From Sanguibacter keddieii DSM 10542 (lineage in GTDB: Bacteria; Actinomycetota; Actinomycetes; Actinomycetales; Cellulomonadaceae), in the NCBI RefSeq assembly GCF_000024925.1, contig NC_013521.1, positions 992,001 through 1,056,000 on the forward strand: a stretch of DNA of 64,000 nucleotides. The letters run 5' to 3'. Positions within the stretch are counted from its first letter, which is position 1; every line of letters begins with the position of its first letter. The notes beneath the pieces were generated by a model. That model was not told the DNA's origin and did no database searches. It was given only the letters and a program-made list of their open reading frames with translations. This document shows positions 11,321 through 23,256 of the stretch, piece after piece. The position numbers and the translations under genes are program-made.

Positions 11321-11409
11321 TGTCAGTACCAGAGAGCAGTCGCGAGATCGACGAACGGACCGGGCACGGCGCCCAGGGTCGACGTGTCCTCGGACGGAAG
11401 GTGTCCTAG
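11320..11409 (+). CDS. 29-codon ORF exactly filling the gap between two glycosyltransferase genes
   Basis: An ATG overlaps the upstream TGA by one base (TGATG), and 29 sense codons run to a TAG at 11407-11409. The next base begins the GTG start of the fusion gene, which is in the same frame. The peptide starts MSVPESSREIDERTG and is charged and hydrophilic, matching nothing I know. Its last codons contain GGAAGG, the ribosome site of the downstream GTG. It is either a coupled leader peptide or the original N-terminus of the fusion protein cut off by one stop codon. Confidence 0.4.
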   Translation: MSVPESSREIDERTGHGAQGRRVLGRKVS

Positions 11410-14400
11410 GTGCGATACCTCATGCACTCCCTCGGGCCGATCGTCCGGCGTGCCCGGAAGGCCGCCGTGGCGGTGGCCGTCCTCGCCCTGGCAGTCCTCG
11501 TGCTCGCAGTACTCACCAGCACCGGCGCGTTCTACGCCGCTGCGGCAGTGCTCTCCGTCGGCGCCCTCGGGCTGGGAGCGCTGTCTGTCCTCCGCTGGAG
11601 GATCGTGGTGGGGGAGCTGTTCCTCTCAGCGCGGCGGCGCGCCCCTCACCTCAGGGGCTCGCGGTCACGACGACGCTCGTCCGACGACGGCTCGCCGCTC
11701 GACGGCACCGAGGACGTCCTAGAGGCCTGGTATCTCATCCAGGCGTCCGGGACCGAGTCCTCCCTGAACCGACGAGAGCTGCTGTCGATCGCCAGGGGGC
11801 TCCGGCGGCGTGGTTATCTCACGCGGGCGCTGGAGTGCACGAGTCACATGGTCCGCCGGTTCGACAACCCGGCCGACCGCGAGTTCGAGGCGAACCTCAA
11901 GGGTGAGATCGCCGTGCTGAGCGGTGAGGTCAGGTACACGCTCGCTCGCCCGTACACACCCCTCGACCCGGTCGCGGGGCGTGTCCTGCACGTCGTCGGG
12001 ACCTCGCTGCCGGAGCAGCAGTCGGGCTACACCCTCCGGACCCAGTACACGGCGGTGGCCCAGCTGCAGTCGGGCCTCGAGCCGCACGTCGTCACCCAGG
12101 CCGGCTTCGGAGACGCGACGAGCGACGAACCGCAGGTGGTCGACGGTGTCGTCTACCACCGGTCAGCCGGCAACGAGCGGGGTACGGATCCCCTCGACGT
12201 CTGGTTCTCGCAGAACCTCGACGCGGTCGAGAAGGTGATCCAGAGGGTTCGTCCGATGGTCCTGCACGCCGCGTCCGACCTGATCAACGCCCAGACTGCG
12301 CTGATCCTGGGACACGCCTACGGCATCCCGGTCGTCTACGAGTCGCGGGGGTTCTGGGAGGAGACCTGGCTGCAGCGAGAGGCGGACCGGTTCGGGTGGT
12401 CGGACCTGGACGAGCTCGAGCGTGCTCACGGTCTCCCGGACACGTACACCCTGCGGCGGGACACCGAGGACGCGTGCCGGAGGGACGCCGAACGGGTCGT
12501 CACCCTCGCCGACGTCATGGCGGCGCGGATCGCTGAGGGTGGTGTCGAGCCGAGCCGGATCAGCGTGATCCCGAACGGAGTGGACTCCGAGAGCTTCCCC
12601 GTCGTGACCAGGGACGAGACCCTTGCCCAGACGCACGGGATCGAGCCGGAGACCGTGACGATCGGTTACGTGTCGTCTCTCGTCGACTACGAGGGCATCG
12701 ACGTCCTGGTCGACGCGGTGGCTCTGCTCAGGGAGCAGGGGACGACGAGCAAGGTCCGCCTGGTGGTCGTGGGCGACGGGCCCGAGCGGCCGGCCTTGAT
12801 GGACCGGGCGGCGTCGCTCGGCCTCGACGACGCGATCTTCACCGGCAAGGTCCCGCACGACGCGGTGCTGGACTACTACGGCCTGATCGACATCTTCGTG
12901 GTCCCGCGACGCCCGGTCGAGGTGTGCCACCTCGTCACGCCGCTCAAGCCGTTCGAGGCGCTCTCGACAGGTCGCGTCCTGGTCATGTCCGACGTGCGCG
13001 CCCTGAGCGAGATCGCCGAGCGGAGCCAGGCGGTGACGCTCTTCGAGGCGGGGTCGGCGGACTCGCTCGCCAAGCAGCTCTCTGCGTTGATCTCTGCTCC
13101 GGACGAGAGGGCGCGGGTCGCCGCGGCCGGTGCACGATGGGTCCGGCAGAGCCGCACCTGGTCGCTGAACGCTGCGCTCTACCACGAGGTGTACGAGGGG
13201 ATCGGCCTGGGGGCGTCGACGGTCGCCCGCAGCGTGCGGGGCGATCGAGGCACGGCGGTCAAGGCGCTCTTCTCGCGCAGGCTGCCCGTCAGCTTCGGGT
13301 CGGCGGTCCGTCCGGAGCCTCGGTCCGCGGAGTCGGTCAAGCACGAGGGGTGGCGGCTCGGCCAGCACGAGCCCGTCGTCTTCGACGGTTCTCCGATCGA
13401 CTGGGACACGCTGTGCGCTGAGAACCGCTCGTGGGCGTTCAACCTGCATGCGTGGGACTTCATGGGCCCTGCCCTCGACCGGTACGCGGAGACCGGTGAC
13501 GCGGAGTACCTCGACTGGTCCCGCGACATCGCCCGGTCGTGGGCCGAGCGGTTCACCGAAGGTGACGCCGGGAGCACGATGGCCTGGTACGACATGGCGA
13601 TCGGTCTCCGGGCGCCTCGCCTCGCGCTGCTCCTCGAGATGCTCGCGGTACGCGACGACGACCGCGACGTGGTCGACCTGCTCCTCCGCTGCGTCGACCG
13701 GCACCGTGCAGAGCTCGCCAAGGCAGTCGCCTTCAACGCGGGCTCCAACCATGGCTTCTACGTGGCCACGGGCCAGCTCATGTTCAGCCTCCGGCTCCGT
13801 GGGCTGCCTGGGATGACCGAGATGCTGGAGCAGGCGCGCAGGCGGCTGCGCCTGGTCGCCCGGGCGCAGTTCGCGGCCGACGGCGGCCACCTCGAGCACT
13901 CGCCGGAGTATCACCGGATGCTCCTGGACTCGTTCACCCGTGCCATCGAGCTCGGCCTCGTGGACGACCCCGAGGTCGTCGAGTCGATCCGTCGCGCGGA
14001 GGACGTGCTCGGCTGGATGGTCGAGCCGAGCGGTCACATGGTCCAGATCGGTGACAGCCCTCGCTGGAAGGTCCTCTCGCGAGAACCGGTGACGAGCTCT
14101 CCGTCGACGGAGTTCATCTTGTCGCGGGGAGTGCGCGGAGCGCCTGCAGAGGAGACGCTGCTCGCGCTCCGCGAGTCGGGCTATGCCTTCGTGCGGTACC
14201 CCCAGCCGGCCGGGACCGAAGACCACCAGGACTCGAGCTACCTGTCGTTCATGGCGGGTTTCCACTCGAGGACGCACAAGCACGCAGACGACCTCTCGTT
14301 CACCTGGTTCGACCGAGGCGAGGAGATCGTCGTCGACGCCGGGCGGTTCGGCTACGTCGGCCCGGTCGCCAAGGATTCTCCCGAGCGTCTGGCAGGTCAC

Positions 14401-14988
14401 TTCTACTCAGCCCCGGAACGTCAGTACGTCGAGTCCACGAGGGCTCACAGCACCGTCGAGGTCGGTGGGAAGGACCATGACCGGGTTCGGCGAGAGCCTT
14501 ATGGCTCGGCACTCGGGGTCGTCGAAGAACGCGACGGGCTCTACAGGCTCTGCGGGGCGGTCGACCACGACACGTGGCAGCACGAGCGGGAGATCATCTT
14601 CTCCCCCGGAGAGTGGCTGCTCGTGACGGATGCGGTCACCGGGCTCGCCCGCCGAGAGACCGTGCGGAGCCACCTCAACATCTCCGCGGGCTTCGCGCTC
14701 AAGCGCAAGAACTCGTCGACGGTCACCGCGACGAGGGACGGGGAGAGAGCCTTCTCGATCGTCGAGCTCAGCCAGGCAGCCTTCGTCCGACCGACCAGCG
14801 GAGCCACCGCTCCGCTGAGAGGGTGGCGTTCGACGACCGACCTCGAGCTCATCCCGTCCTGGGCCGTCTCCTCGGTGGTGAAGGACGTCCGGGCGCACAC
14901 CTTCCGCACGTTCCTCAGCTTCGACGCAGACTTCGAGGCAGCCAGCGAGGCCATCCGGTCCCGGGGGATCCTGATCGAAAAGCCCTGA
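11410..14988 (+). CDS. GT4 glycosyltransferase fused to a heparinase II/III-like domain
   Basis: A 1192-residue two-enzyme fusion. Residues 18-62 hold two hydrophobic segments, suggesting membrane attachment. Residues 190-605 are a GT4 glycosyltransferase: RVLHVVGTSLPEQQSGYTLR, VIPNGVDSESFPV, VVVGDGPERPAL and LVTPLKPFEALSTGR. Residues 630-1190 resemble heparinase II/III-like polysaccharide lyases: an alpha-toroid with NAGSNHGFY and GGHLEHSPEYHRM, then the beta-sandwich motif SRTHKHADDLSF with the conserved His/Asp and RAHSTVEVGG. Such lyases cleave uronic-acid polymers by beta-elimination, which suits a locus making UDP-ManNAcA. The GTG start has GGAAGG eight bases upstream. A stop codon directly before the start is in frame. 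Confidence 0.82.
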   Translation: MRYLMHSLGPIVRRARKAAVAVAVLALAVLVLAVLTSTGAFYAAAAVLSVGALGLGALSVLRWRIVVGELFLSARRRAPHLRGSRSRRRSSDDGSPLDGTEDVLEAWYLIQASGTESSLNRRELLSIARGLRRRGYLTRALECTSHMVRRFDNPADREFEANLKGEIAVLSGEVRYTLARPYTPLDPVAGRVLHVVGTSLPEQQSGYTLRTQYTAVAQLQSGLEPHVVTQAGFGDATSDEPQVVDGVVYHRSAGNERGTDPLDVWFSQNLDAVEKVIQRVRPMVLHAASDLINAQTALILGHAYGIPVVYESRGFWEETWLQREADRFGWSDLDELERAHGLPDTYTLRRDTEDACRRDAERVVTLADVMAARIAEGGVEPSRISVIPNGVDSESFPVVTRDETLAQTHGIEPETVTIGYVSSLVDYEGIDVLVDAVALLREQGTTSKVRLVVVGDGPERPALMDRAASLGLDDAIFTGKVPHDAVLDYYGLIDIFVVPRRPVEVCHLVTPLKPFEALSTGRVLVMSDVRALSEIAERSQAVTLFEAGSADSLAKQLSALISAPDERARVAAAGARWVRQSRTWSLNAALYHEVYEGIGLGASTVARSVRGDRGTAVKALFSRRLPVSFGSAVRPEPRSAESVKHEGWRLGQHEPVVFDGSPIDWDTLCAENRSWAFNLHAWDFMGPALDRYAETGDAEYLDWSRDIARSWAERFTEGDAGSTMAWYDMAIGLRAPRLALLLEMLAVRDDDRDVVDLLLRCVDRHRAELAKAVAFNAGSNHGFYVATGQLMFSLRLRGLPGMTEMLEQARRRLRLVARAQFAADGGHLEHSPEYHRMLLDSFTRAIELGLVDDPEVVESIRRAEDVLGWMVEPSGHMVQIGDSPRWKVLSREPVTSSPSTEFILSRGVRGAPAEETLLALRESGYAFVRYPQPAGTEDHQDSSYLSFMAGFHSRTHKHADDLSFTWFDRGEEIVVDAGRFGYVGPVAKDSPERLAGHFYSAPERQYVESTRAHSTVEVGGKDHDRVRREPYGSALGVVEERDGLYRLCGAVDHDTWQHEREIIFSPGEWLLVTDAVTGLARRETVRSHLNISAGFALKRKNSSTVTATRDGERAFSIVELSQAAFVRPTSGATAPLRGWRSTTDLELIPSWAVSSVVKDVRAHTFRTFLSFDADFEAASEAIRSRGILIEKP

Positions 14989-15019
14989 GGTCGGGGTGGC
15001 TGACTGCCACCCCGACCTC
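14987..15019. terminator. Bidirectional terminator
   Basis: A perfect 14-base-pair stem (14987-15000 with 15006-15019) with loop TGACT lies between convergent genes. Its left arm begins inside the stop codon of the fusion gene, and the right arm ends two bases before the opposite stop codon. Confidence 0.87.
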
Positions 15020-15021
15020 TC

Positions 15022-17157
15022 TCAGTCTCCGAGCATGGCGTGCAGTCGCTCCTCGACCTGCGGCCCCACGGACCGCACGTAGTTCGTGGTCAGGTGCGAG
15101 CCCTGCCGGTAGACGAGGGTGTCTCCGATGACGGCCGGGCAGGTCCCGGCAGGGCAGAGAGCATCGGTGAGGTCCAGCACGTCGACCTCAGGGACCTGGC
15201 TGGCCGCGGCCAGCTGGACGGACGCTGCGGAGCGGCTCTCTCCCTCTTCCTGGGGGAACGAGCACCTGTCCAGCGCGTCAGGGTTCTCGAGGACGCAGTC
15301 GTAGACGGGTGAGAGCTTTCCCGGAGAGGGGTTGTCCAGCAGGACGACCACCTCGATGCCTGCGTCCTCCAGGAGCCGCCACTGCTGCGCGATCCCGTCG
15401 GCGAGGGCCTCGGGTGACACACCCGCCTCAGGGTTCTGCGGGTCGTTCATCGCCCTGGTCGCTCCGTTGCCGTAGATGACCACGTCCGGGAGCTCTTCAA
15501 GGAGGATCTCGGAGGCGGCAGCGCTCCAGTCTGCGCAGGTGGTGTACGGCGCCTCCTCCTTGAAGAGGACCGCAGGGCTGGGTGTGCACGAGGACTTGAT
15601 CAGGGTCTGGAGCTTGTACCCGTTCTTCACCGCGTAGTCCTCGAGCGGTGGCTGCCACTGAGCGATCTTGGAGTCGCCGACCATGATCATGGTCCGGTCG
15701 CTGGTCAGGTCGCCGTAGTCGCACACCGTTGCAGTCGTGATGTCGAAGGCCATCTGGCACCCGTCGATGTACAGCTGGGGAGCGTCCTCGACGGCGAACA
15801 TGGGGTCGGGCGATATGACGCCCGCAGAGGTCGCCGAGGCGATCGCGTCGAGGTCCGCGCCCGGGACGAAGATGGCTGCTGCCCCGGGCCCTTCGACGAC
15901 CGGCCCTTCTGATGCGGTCGAGGCCCTGTTCGGGGCGACCATGAGCAGGGCCCCCGCCAGGATCCCGACAAGGGTGCAGTTGAGACCGACGGAAAGAGTC
16001 AGCCCAGGGCGCCTGGCGAGGATCTTCGAGCGGCGAACCGGGTTCTCGATGAACCGGAGACTGAGATAAGCCGGGATGAACGAGAGTGCGACCACGAGCA
16101 GTCCTCGCTTCACGCCGAGCTCACCGTAGTGGGCGGTCGCGAACACGAGCAGCGGCCAGTGCCAGAGGTAGAGCGAGTAGGAGAGCCCTCCGATCCAGAC
16201 TGCCGGTTTCCACGACAGGAGAGCGCGGACAGGATTCTCGTGCCCGGCGACTCCAGCGGCGATGACCGCGGCAGTACCGAGGACCGGCACGAGCGTGGCA
16301 GGTCCTGGCCAGGTCGTCGACGACCCGTAGGCGAAGGCCGGGACGATGATGGCGAGCAGGCCCACGGTGGCGAGGACGGAAGACGCCTGCTTGTTGATCT
16401 TGGAGAGGAGAGCCATGGACAACGCGACTGCTGCACCGACCCCGAGCTCCCACAGCCTCGTGGTCGTGACGAAGAAGGCGACGTTGGGCGAGACCGGAGT
16501 CAGGTGGAGTGCCCAGAGGAACGACGGGACGGCGATCGCAGCGAGGCCGAGCCCCAGGGTGAGGGTCTGGCTCTTGCCCTGGCTGCCGCGACGGGCGAGC
16601 CGGCCCACGGCGAGGATCACGACGATGAGCACCGGCCACACCACGTAGAACTGCTCTTCGACGGCCAGCGACCAGAAGTGCTGGACAGGCGACGAGCCAG
16701 CATCCTCGGCGAGGTAGTCGACGGCTCGGTCGGCCAGCCGCCAGTTGACGATGTAGCCGGCTGCGGCGGCGATGTCTCCGCCGAAGACGGCGCGCTGGCT
16801 GACCGGGAGGAAGACGACGGTGAGCACGGCGGTCGTGACGAGCACCGCGACCGTGGCTGGGAGCAGCCTCTTGGCTCTCCGCGCGTAGAAGCCCACCAGC
16901 GACAGGCGACCGGTCTCGGCGACCTCACGGAGGATCACCCCTGTGATGAGGAACCCGGAGATGACGAAGAACACGTCGACGCCGATGAAGCCGCCGGGGA
17001 TCCACGGCAGGCCAGCGTGGTAGATCAGGACGAGCCCGATGGCGACAGCCCTGAGCCCCTCGATGTCCGGGCGATAGCCGAGCCGGGGTCCACGACTGGT
17101 CGAGGACCTGGTTGGAGCGGGGTCGGCTGGCCCGACGTGTGACGTGACGGTGTTCAT
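15022..17157 (-). CDS. OatA-like acyltransferase 3 protein with SGNH domain, second copy
   Basis: A 711-residue protein. GYRPDIEGLRAVAIGLVLIYHAG opens the acyltransferase-3 domain (residues about 30-400, ten or so membrane segments), and DVFFVISGFLITGVIL follows as usual. A further helix near residue 430 leads to an outside SGNH-like domain. Its nucleophile block is MVGDSKIAQW (Ser496), with Lys instead of the usual His, and the C-terminal block is YRQGSHLTTNY, with Gln where the catalytic Asp is expected. The start is ATG at 17157 with GAGGAG before it. It is convergent with the GT4 fusion and divergent from the first ABC exporter. It probably acylates a surface glycan; the substrate is unknown. 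Confidence 0.85.
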   Translation of the reverse strand: MNTVTSHVGPADPAPTRSSTSRGPRLGYRPDIEGLRAVAIGLVLIYHAGLPWIPGGFIGVDVFFVISGFLITGVILREVAETGRLSLVGFYARRAKRLLPATVAVLVTTAVLTVVFLPVSQRAVFGGDIAAAAGYIVNWRLADRAVDYLAEDAGSSPVQHFWSLAVEEQFYVVWPVLIVVILAVGRLARRGSQGKSQTLTLGLGLAAIAVPSFLWALHLTPVSPNVAFFVTTTRLWELGVGAAVALSMALLSKINKQASSVLATVGLLAIIVPAFAYGSSTTWPGPATLVPVLGTAAVIAAGVAGHENPVRALLSWKPAVWIGGLSYSLYLWHWPLLVFATAHYGELGVKRGLLVVALSFIPAYLSLRFIENPVRRSKILARRPGLTLSVGLNCTLVGILAGALLMVAPNRASTASEGPVVEGPGAAAIFVPGADLDAIASATSAGVISPDPMFAVEDAPQLYIDGCQMAFDITTATVCDYGDLTSDRTMIMVGDSKIAQWQPPLEDYAVKNGYKLQTLIKSSCTPSPAVLFKEEAPYTTCADWSAAASEILLEELPDVVIYGNGATRAMNDPQNPEAGVSPEALADGIAQQWRLLEDAGIEVVVLLDNPSPGKLSPVYDCVLENPDALDRCSFPQEEGESRSAASVQLAAASQVPEVDVLDLTDALCPAGTCPAVIGDTLVYRQGSHLTTNYVRSVGPQVEERLHAMLGD

Positions 17158-17187
17158 ACGCTCCTCGAGTCCTCTGCGGGCGAGCAC

Positions 17188-17193
17188 ATCATA
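17188..17193 (-). promoter_or_regulatory. Putative -10 box TATGAT for the second OatA-like gene
   Basis: TATGAT, one mismatch from TATAAT, reads on the minus strand 30 bases before the start at 17157. No good -35 box is visible at the usual distance. Confidence 0.4.
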
Positions 17194-17307
17194 GGGGTTA
17201 GAGCGACTGGGGGGGTTATGCGCCACCTGGGTGGATGGTCCGTCGAGGGGCGGTGTCGCTTCCGAGGAGAAGCGGGCTGGCGATGCATCGGTCCGACCTG
17301 GTCCGGG

Positions 17308-17313
17308 TAGGCT
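17308..17313 (+). promoter_or_regulatory. Putative -10 box TAGGCT, near-leaderless start of ABC exporter 1
   Basis: TAGGCT ends ten bases before the ATG at 17324, so transcription would begin within a few bases of the start codon. Confidence 0.45.
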
Positions 17314-17323
17314 CCTCACTGAT

Positions 17324-18232
17324 ATGACGACTGAGAACTCCATGCCGAGCAACCCCTCCGAGGGGAGCAAGCGCATCCCCAGATCTGAGCGGGTCGAGCA
17401 GGTCGCAGCAGGTCTGACCCCGGTGAACGCCCAGATGTCGATCGGTCGTTACACGCGTCAGGTATGGGGCCGCCGCCGCTTCGTCGCGGCGCTCGCGTCG
17501 TCGAAGCTGAGCGCCAAGCACGGCAAGGACCGTCTCGGGAGCCTGTGGCTCATCTTGACGCCGCTGCTCAACGCAGCCACGTACTACCTGATCTTCGGTG
17601 TGCTCCTCGACACGCAGCGGGGCATCGAGAACTTCGTCGGGTTCTTGATCATCGGCGTGTTCGTGTACCAGTTCTCCGCGAGCACCATCAACGAGGGCTC
17701 GCGCTCGATCGTGTCGAACACGAAGCTGCTGCAGACGCTCCACTTCCCGCGTGCGGTGCTGCCGCTCTCCGTGGTCGTCCGCCAGGTCATCGCCTTCATG
17801 CCTGCGCTCGCAGTCATGTTCGTGATCGTGCTCGCGATCCCCCCGCACGCCTCCGTCACGTGGCGCTGGCTGCTCGTCGTACCGGTCTTGATCCTCCAGG
17901 TCGCCTTCAGCACGGGGGTGGCGCTGATGCTCGCCCGGCTCGTCGCACGGGTGAACGACATCAGTAACCTCATGCAGTTCGTCATGCGCGCGTGGATGTA
18001 CTTCTCCGGGATCTTCTACTCCTTCGACCGGTTCGACGCCTACCCGACCGCGAAGGCGGTCCTCGAGCTGAACCCGCTCCACGCCTTCCTCACGATCTAC
18101 CGAGACGCGGTGCTCTACGAGCAGGTCGCGCCCGCAAAGGACTGGTACGTCGCGGTGGCGTGGTCCCTCGCTGCCCTGGTGGTCGGTTGGGTCGTGTTCT
18201 GGCGTGGCGAGAAGGAGTACGGACGTGTCTGA
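17324..18232 (+). CDS. ABC-2 type polysaccharide exporter, membrane subunit (Wzm/TagG type), exporter 1
   Basis: A 302-residue inner-membrane protein with six predicted helices and the ABC-2 permease pattern: an amphipathic N-terminus, LGSLWLILTPLLNAATYYLIFGVLL, a cytoplasmic NTKLLQTLHFPRAVLPLS coupling region and MYFSGIFYSFDRF. It works with the ATPase encoded next to it to flip a lipid-linked polysaccharide outwards. Two ATG codons, at 17324 and 17342, are possible starts; 17324 fits the nearby -10 box as a near-leaderless start. The ATPase gene begins inside its last codons (overlap of eight bases). It is only distantly similar to the permease at 22390, so the two exporters probably serve different polymers. 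Confidence 0.88.
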   Translation: MTTENSMPSNPSEGSKRIPRSERVEQVAAGLTPVNAQMSIGRYTRQVWGRRRFVAALASSKLSAKHGKDRLGSLWLILTPLLNAATYYLIFGVLLDTQRGIENFVGFLIIGVFVYQFSASTINEGSRSIVSNTKLLQTLHFPRAVLPLSVVVRQVIAFMPALAVMFVIVLAIPPHASVTWRWLLVVPVLILQVAFSTGVALMLARLVARVNDISNLMQFVMRAWMYFSGIFYSFDRFDAYPTAKAVLELNPLHAFLTIYRDAVLYEQVAPAKDWYVAVAWSLAALVVGWVVFWRGEKEYGRV

Positions 18233-19097
18233 GGCTCAGCTGGCACCGACGGGAGAGGCGGTCCTCCCGCCCGCGACCGTCGTGATGGACGACGTGCACG
18301 TCACGTACCGGGTCCCGACCGTCCAGCAGCGGGCCGAGTCACCTCGAGGGCTCAGACGGCTCGCGTCGTTCGTCCAGCCGACCCCTCAAGCCTCCGTTCA
18401 TGCAGTGCGAGGGATCTCTCTCGTCGTCCGGGAGGGAGAGTCCGTCGGCCTGATCGGCACGAACGGCTCGGGCAAGTCGTCCTTGCTCCGGGCGCTCGCC
18501 GGGCTGCACCCGCTCAAGCAGGGCCGGATCTTCGCCGCCGACGAGCCGATGCTCCTCGGGGTGAACGCCGCTCTACTGCCGGAGCTGCCTGGAAGCAAGA
18601 ACGTGCTGCTCGGCGCGATGGCCCTCGGGCTCTCGAAGGCGGAGGCTGCTGCAAGGTACGACGAGATCGTCGAGCTCGCCTCTATCGGGAACTCGATCTA
18701 CCTGCCGATGAAGACGTACTCCTCTGGTATGGCAGCTCGTCTGAACTTCTCGATCGCCACGGCGGTCCGACCGAAGATCCTGCTGGTCGACGAGGCGCTC
18801 AACACCGGGGACGCCGACTTCCGTCAACGCAGCCAGAACAAGATGGACGAGCTGAGGACGCACGCCGGGACGGTCTTCTTGGTCAGCCACAGCTCGTCGA
18901 CGCTCCGAGACACCTGCACCCGGGTGCTGTGGATCGACAAGGGCACGCTCCGTATGGACGGCGAGCCGAAAGAGGTCCTCAAGGCGTACTCGGTGCGCCA
19001 GAAGGAGATCGTCGAGGCTCGCACGTCGGGCAAGCCGGTCCCGCCGCCGCCGTGGGAGAGCGGTGAGCTGGCACCTGTGCCAGACCCGTTCGCCTGA
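18225..19097 (+). CDS. ABC polysaccharide exporter, ATPase subunit (Wzt/TagH type), exporter 1
   Basis: A 290-residue nucleotide-binding protein. GTNGSGKSS (residues 78-86) is the Walker A loop, YSSGMAARL is the signature region (SSGM, the usual form in this exporter class), and ILLVDEAL is Walker B; VSHSS carries the switch histidine. The protein ends soon after the ATPase fold with a Pro-rich tail and has no C-terminal carbohydrate-binding domain of the Wzt type. The GTG at 18225 was chosen because AAGGAG lies eight bases upstream; an earlier in-frame GTG at 18204 lacks a site. It overlaps the permease gene. Confidence 0.9.
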   Translation: MSEAQLAPTGEAVLPPATVVMDDVHVTYRVPTVQQRAESPRGLRRLASFVQPTPQASVHAVRGISLVVREGESVGLIGTNGSGKSSLLRALAGLHPLKQGRIFAADEPMLLGVNAALLPELPGSKNVLLGAMALGLSKAEAAARYDEIVELASIGNSIYLPMKTYSSGMAARLNFSIATAVRPKILLVDEALNTGDADFRQRSQNKMDELRTHAGTVFLVSHSSSTLRDTCTRVLWIDKGTLRMDGEPKEVLKAYSVRQKEIVEARTSGKPVPPPPWESGELAPVPDPFA

Positions 19098-19170
19098 CCG
19101 GCCTGGCTCCGGCGGGGCCCTCTCTCACGACGGATCTTCACGAGTCCTCCAGCCCACCGGCTCGCCCCGG

Positions 19171-22386
<3,216 letters not shown>

Positions 22387-22389
22387 ACC

Positions 22390-23253
22390 ATGGCCCAGAC
22401 AGAACTCTCGGTCCCTGGGAGAGGACGCGGCCTCGTCGACGTCTTCTCCCAGCGGTACCTCCTCAAGCTCCTCGTGCGCAAGGAGCTCCGGGTCCGCTAC
22501 CGCGGGTCCGTGCTGGGCATGGCGTGGTCCTACGTCAAGCCCGCGACGCAGTTCGTCGTGTTCTACTTCGCGATGGGCGTGTTCCTCAAGGTCGGGCAGG
22601 ACATCGACTACTTCGCGGTGTACCTGTTCTCGGGCATCGTCGTCATCAACTTCTTCTCCGAGGCCTTCGGCAACGCGACCAGGACGTTGATCTGGAACGC
22701 GCACCTCATCAAGAAGATCTACCTGCCCCGAGAGCTGTTCCCCGTCAGCGCGATCTACGTGTCGGTGGTGCACTTCCTGCCCCAGCTCGTGGTCCTGCTC
22801 GTCGGGGCGCTCGCCGTCGGGTGGCGACCCACGCTGCTCGGGGTCCTCGCAGCGTTGCTCGGGTTCCTGCTCACCGCGATCCTGGGCCTCGGCCTCGGCA
22901 TGCTGTTCGGGTCCGTCAACGTGTTCTTCCGCGACGCGGAGAACTTCGTCGACCTCCTCCTGCTCGTCGCGACCTGGGCCTCACCCGTCCTGTACTCCTT
23001 CGCGATGGTCAAGGACGCGTTCGAGAACCACGCGTGGCTCATCACGGTCTACGAGCTCAACCCGATCACCGTCGCGGTCCAGCTGTTCCACTACGCCTTC
23101 TGGGTGCCCGTGGGCGGCCCCGACGCGATGTCGCAGATGCCCGACAGCATGGTCCAGACCACGATCACCGGGTTCCTCGTCGCGTTCGTCGTCCTCTTCC
23201 TCGGCCAGACGGTGTTCCGTCGCCTCGAGGGCCGATTCGCCCAGGAGCTCTGA
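22390..23253 (+). CDS. ABC-2 type polysaccharide exporter, membrane subunit (Wzm type), exporter 2
   Basis: A 287-residue ABC-2 permease. VRYRGSVLGMAWSYVKPATQF is the typical entry into helix 1, AHLIKKIYLPRELFPVS is the coupling region, and ASPVLYSFAMV with YELNPITVAVQLFHYAFW completes the C-terminal half. It probably moves the undecaprenyl-linked galactan made by GlfT2 across the membrane, as the Wzm/Wzt pair beside glfT genes does in mycobacteria. The ATG lies four bases after the glfT2 stop and the ATPase gene follows four bases after its own stop, so all are in one operon. It differs clearly from the permease at 17324. Confidence 0.92.
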   Translation: MAQTELSVPGRGRGLVDVFSQRYLLKLLVRKELRVRYRGSVLGMAWSYVKPATQFVVFYFAMGVFLKVGQDIDYFAVYLFSGIVVINFFSEAFGNATRTLIWNAHLIKKIYLPRELFPVSAIYVSVVHFLPQLVVLLVGALAVGWRPTLLGVLAALLGFLLTAILGLGLGMLFGSVNVFFRDAENFVDLLLLVATWASPVLYSFAMVKDAFENHAWLITVYELNPITVAVQLFHYAFWVPVGGPDAMSQMPDSMVQTTITGFLVAFVVLFLGQTVFRRLEGRFAQEL

Positions 23254-23256
23254 GCC

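Noticed and set aside
12163-14400. Long minus-strand open frame opposite the GT4-lyase fusion
   Set aside because: Same reason: antisense shadow of a high-GC gene; the plus-strand frame has full domain content.
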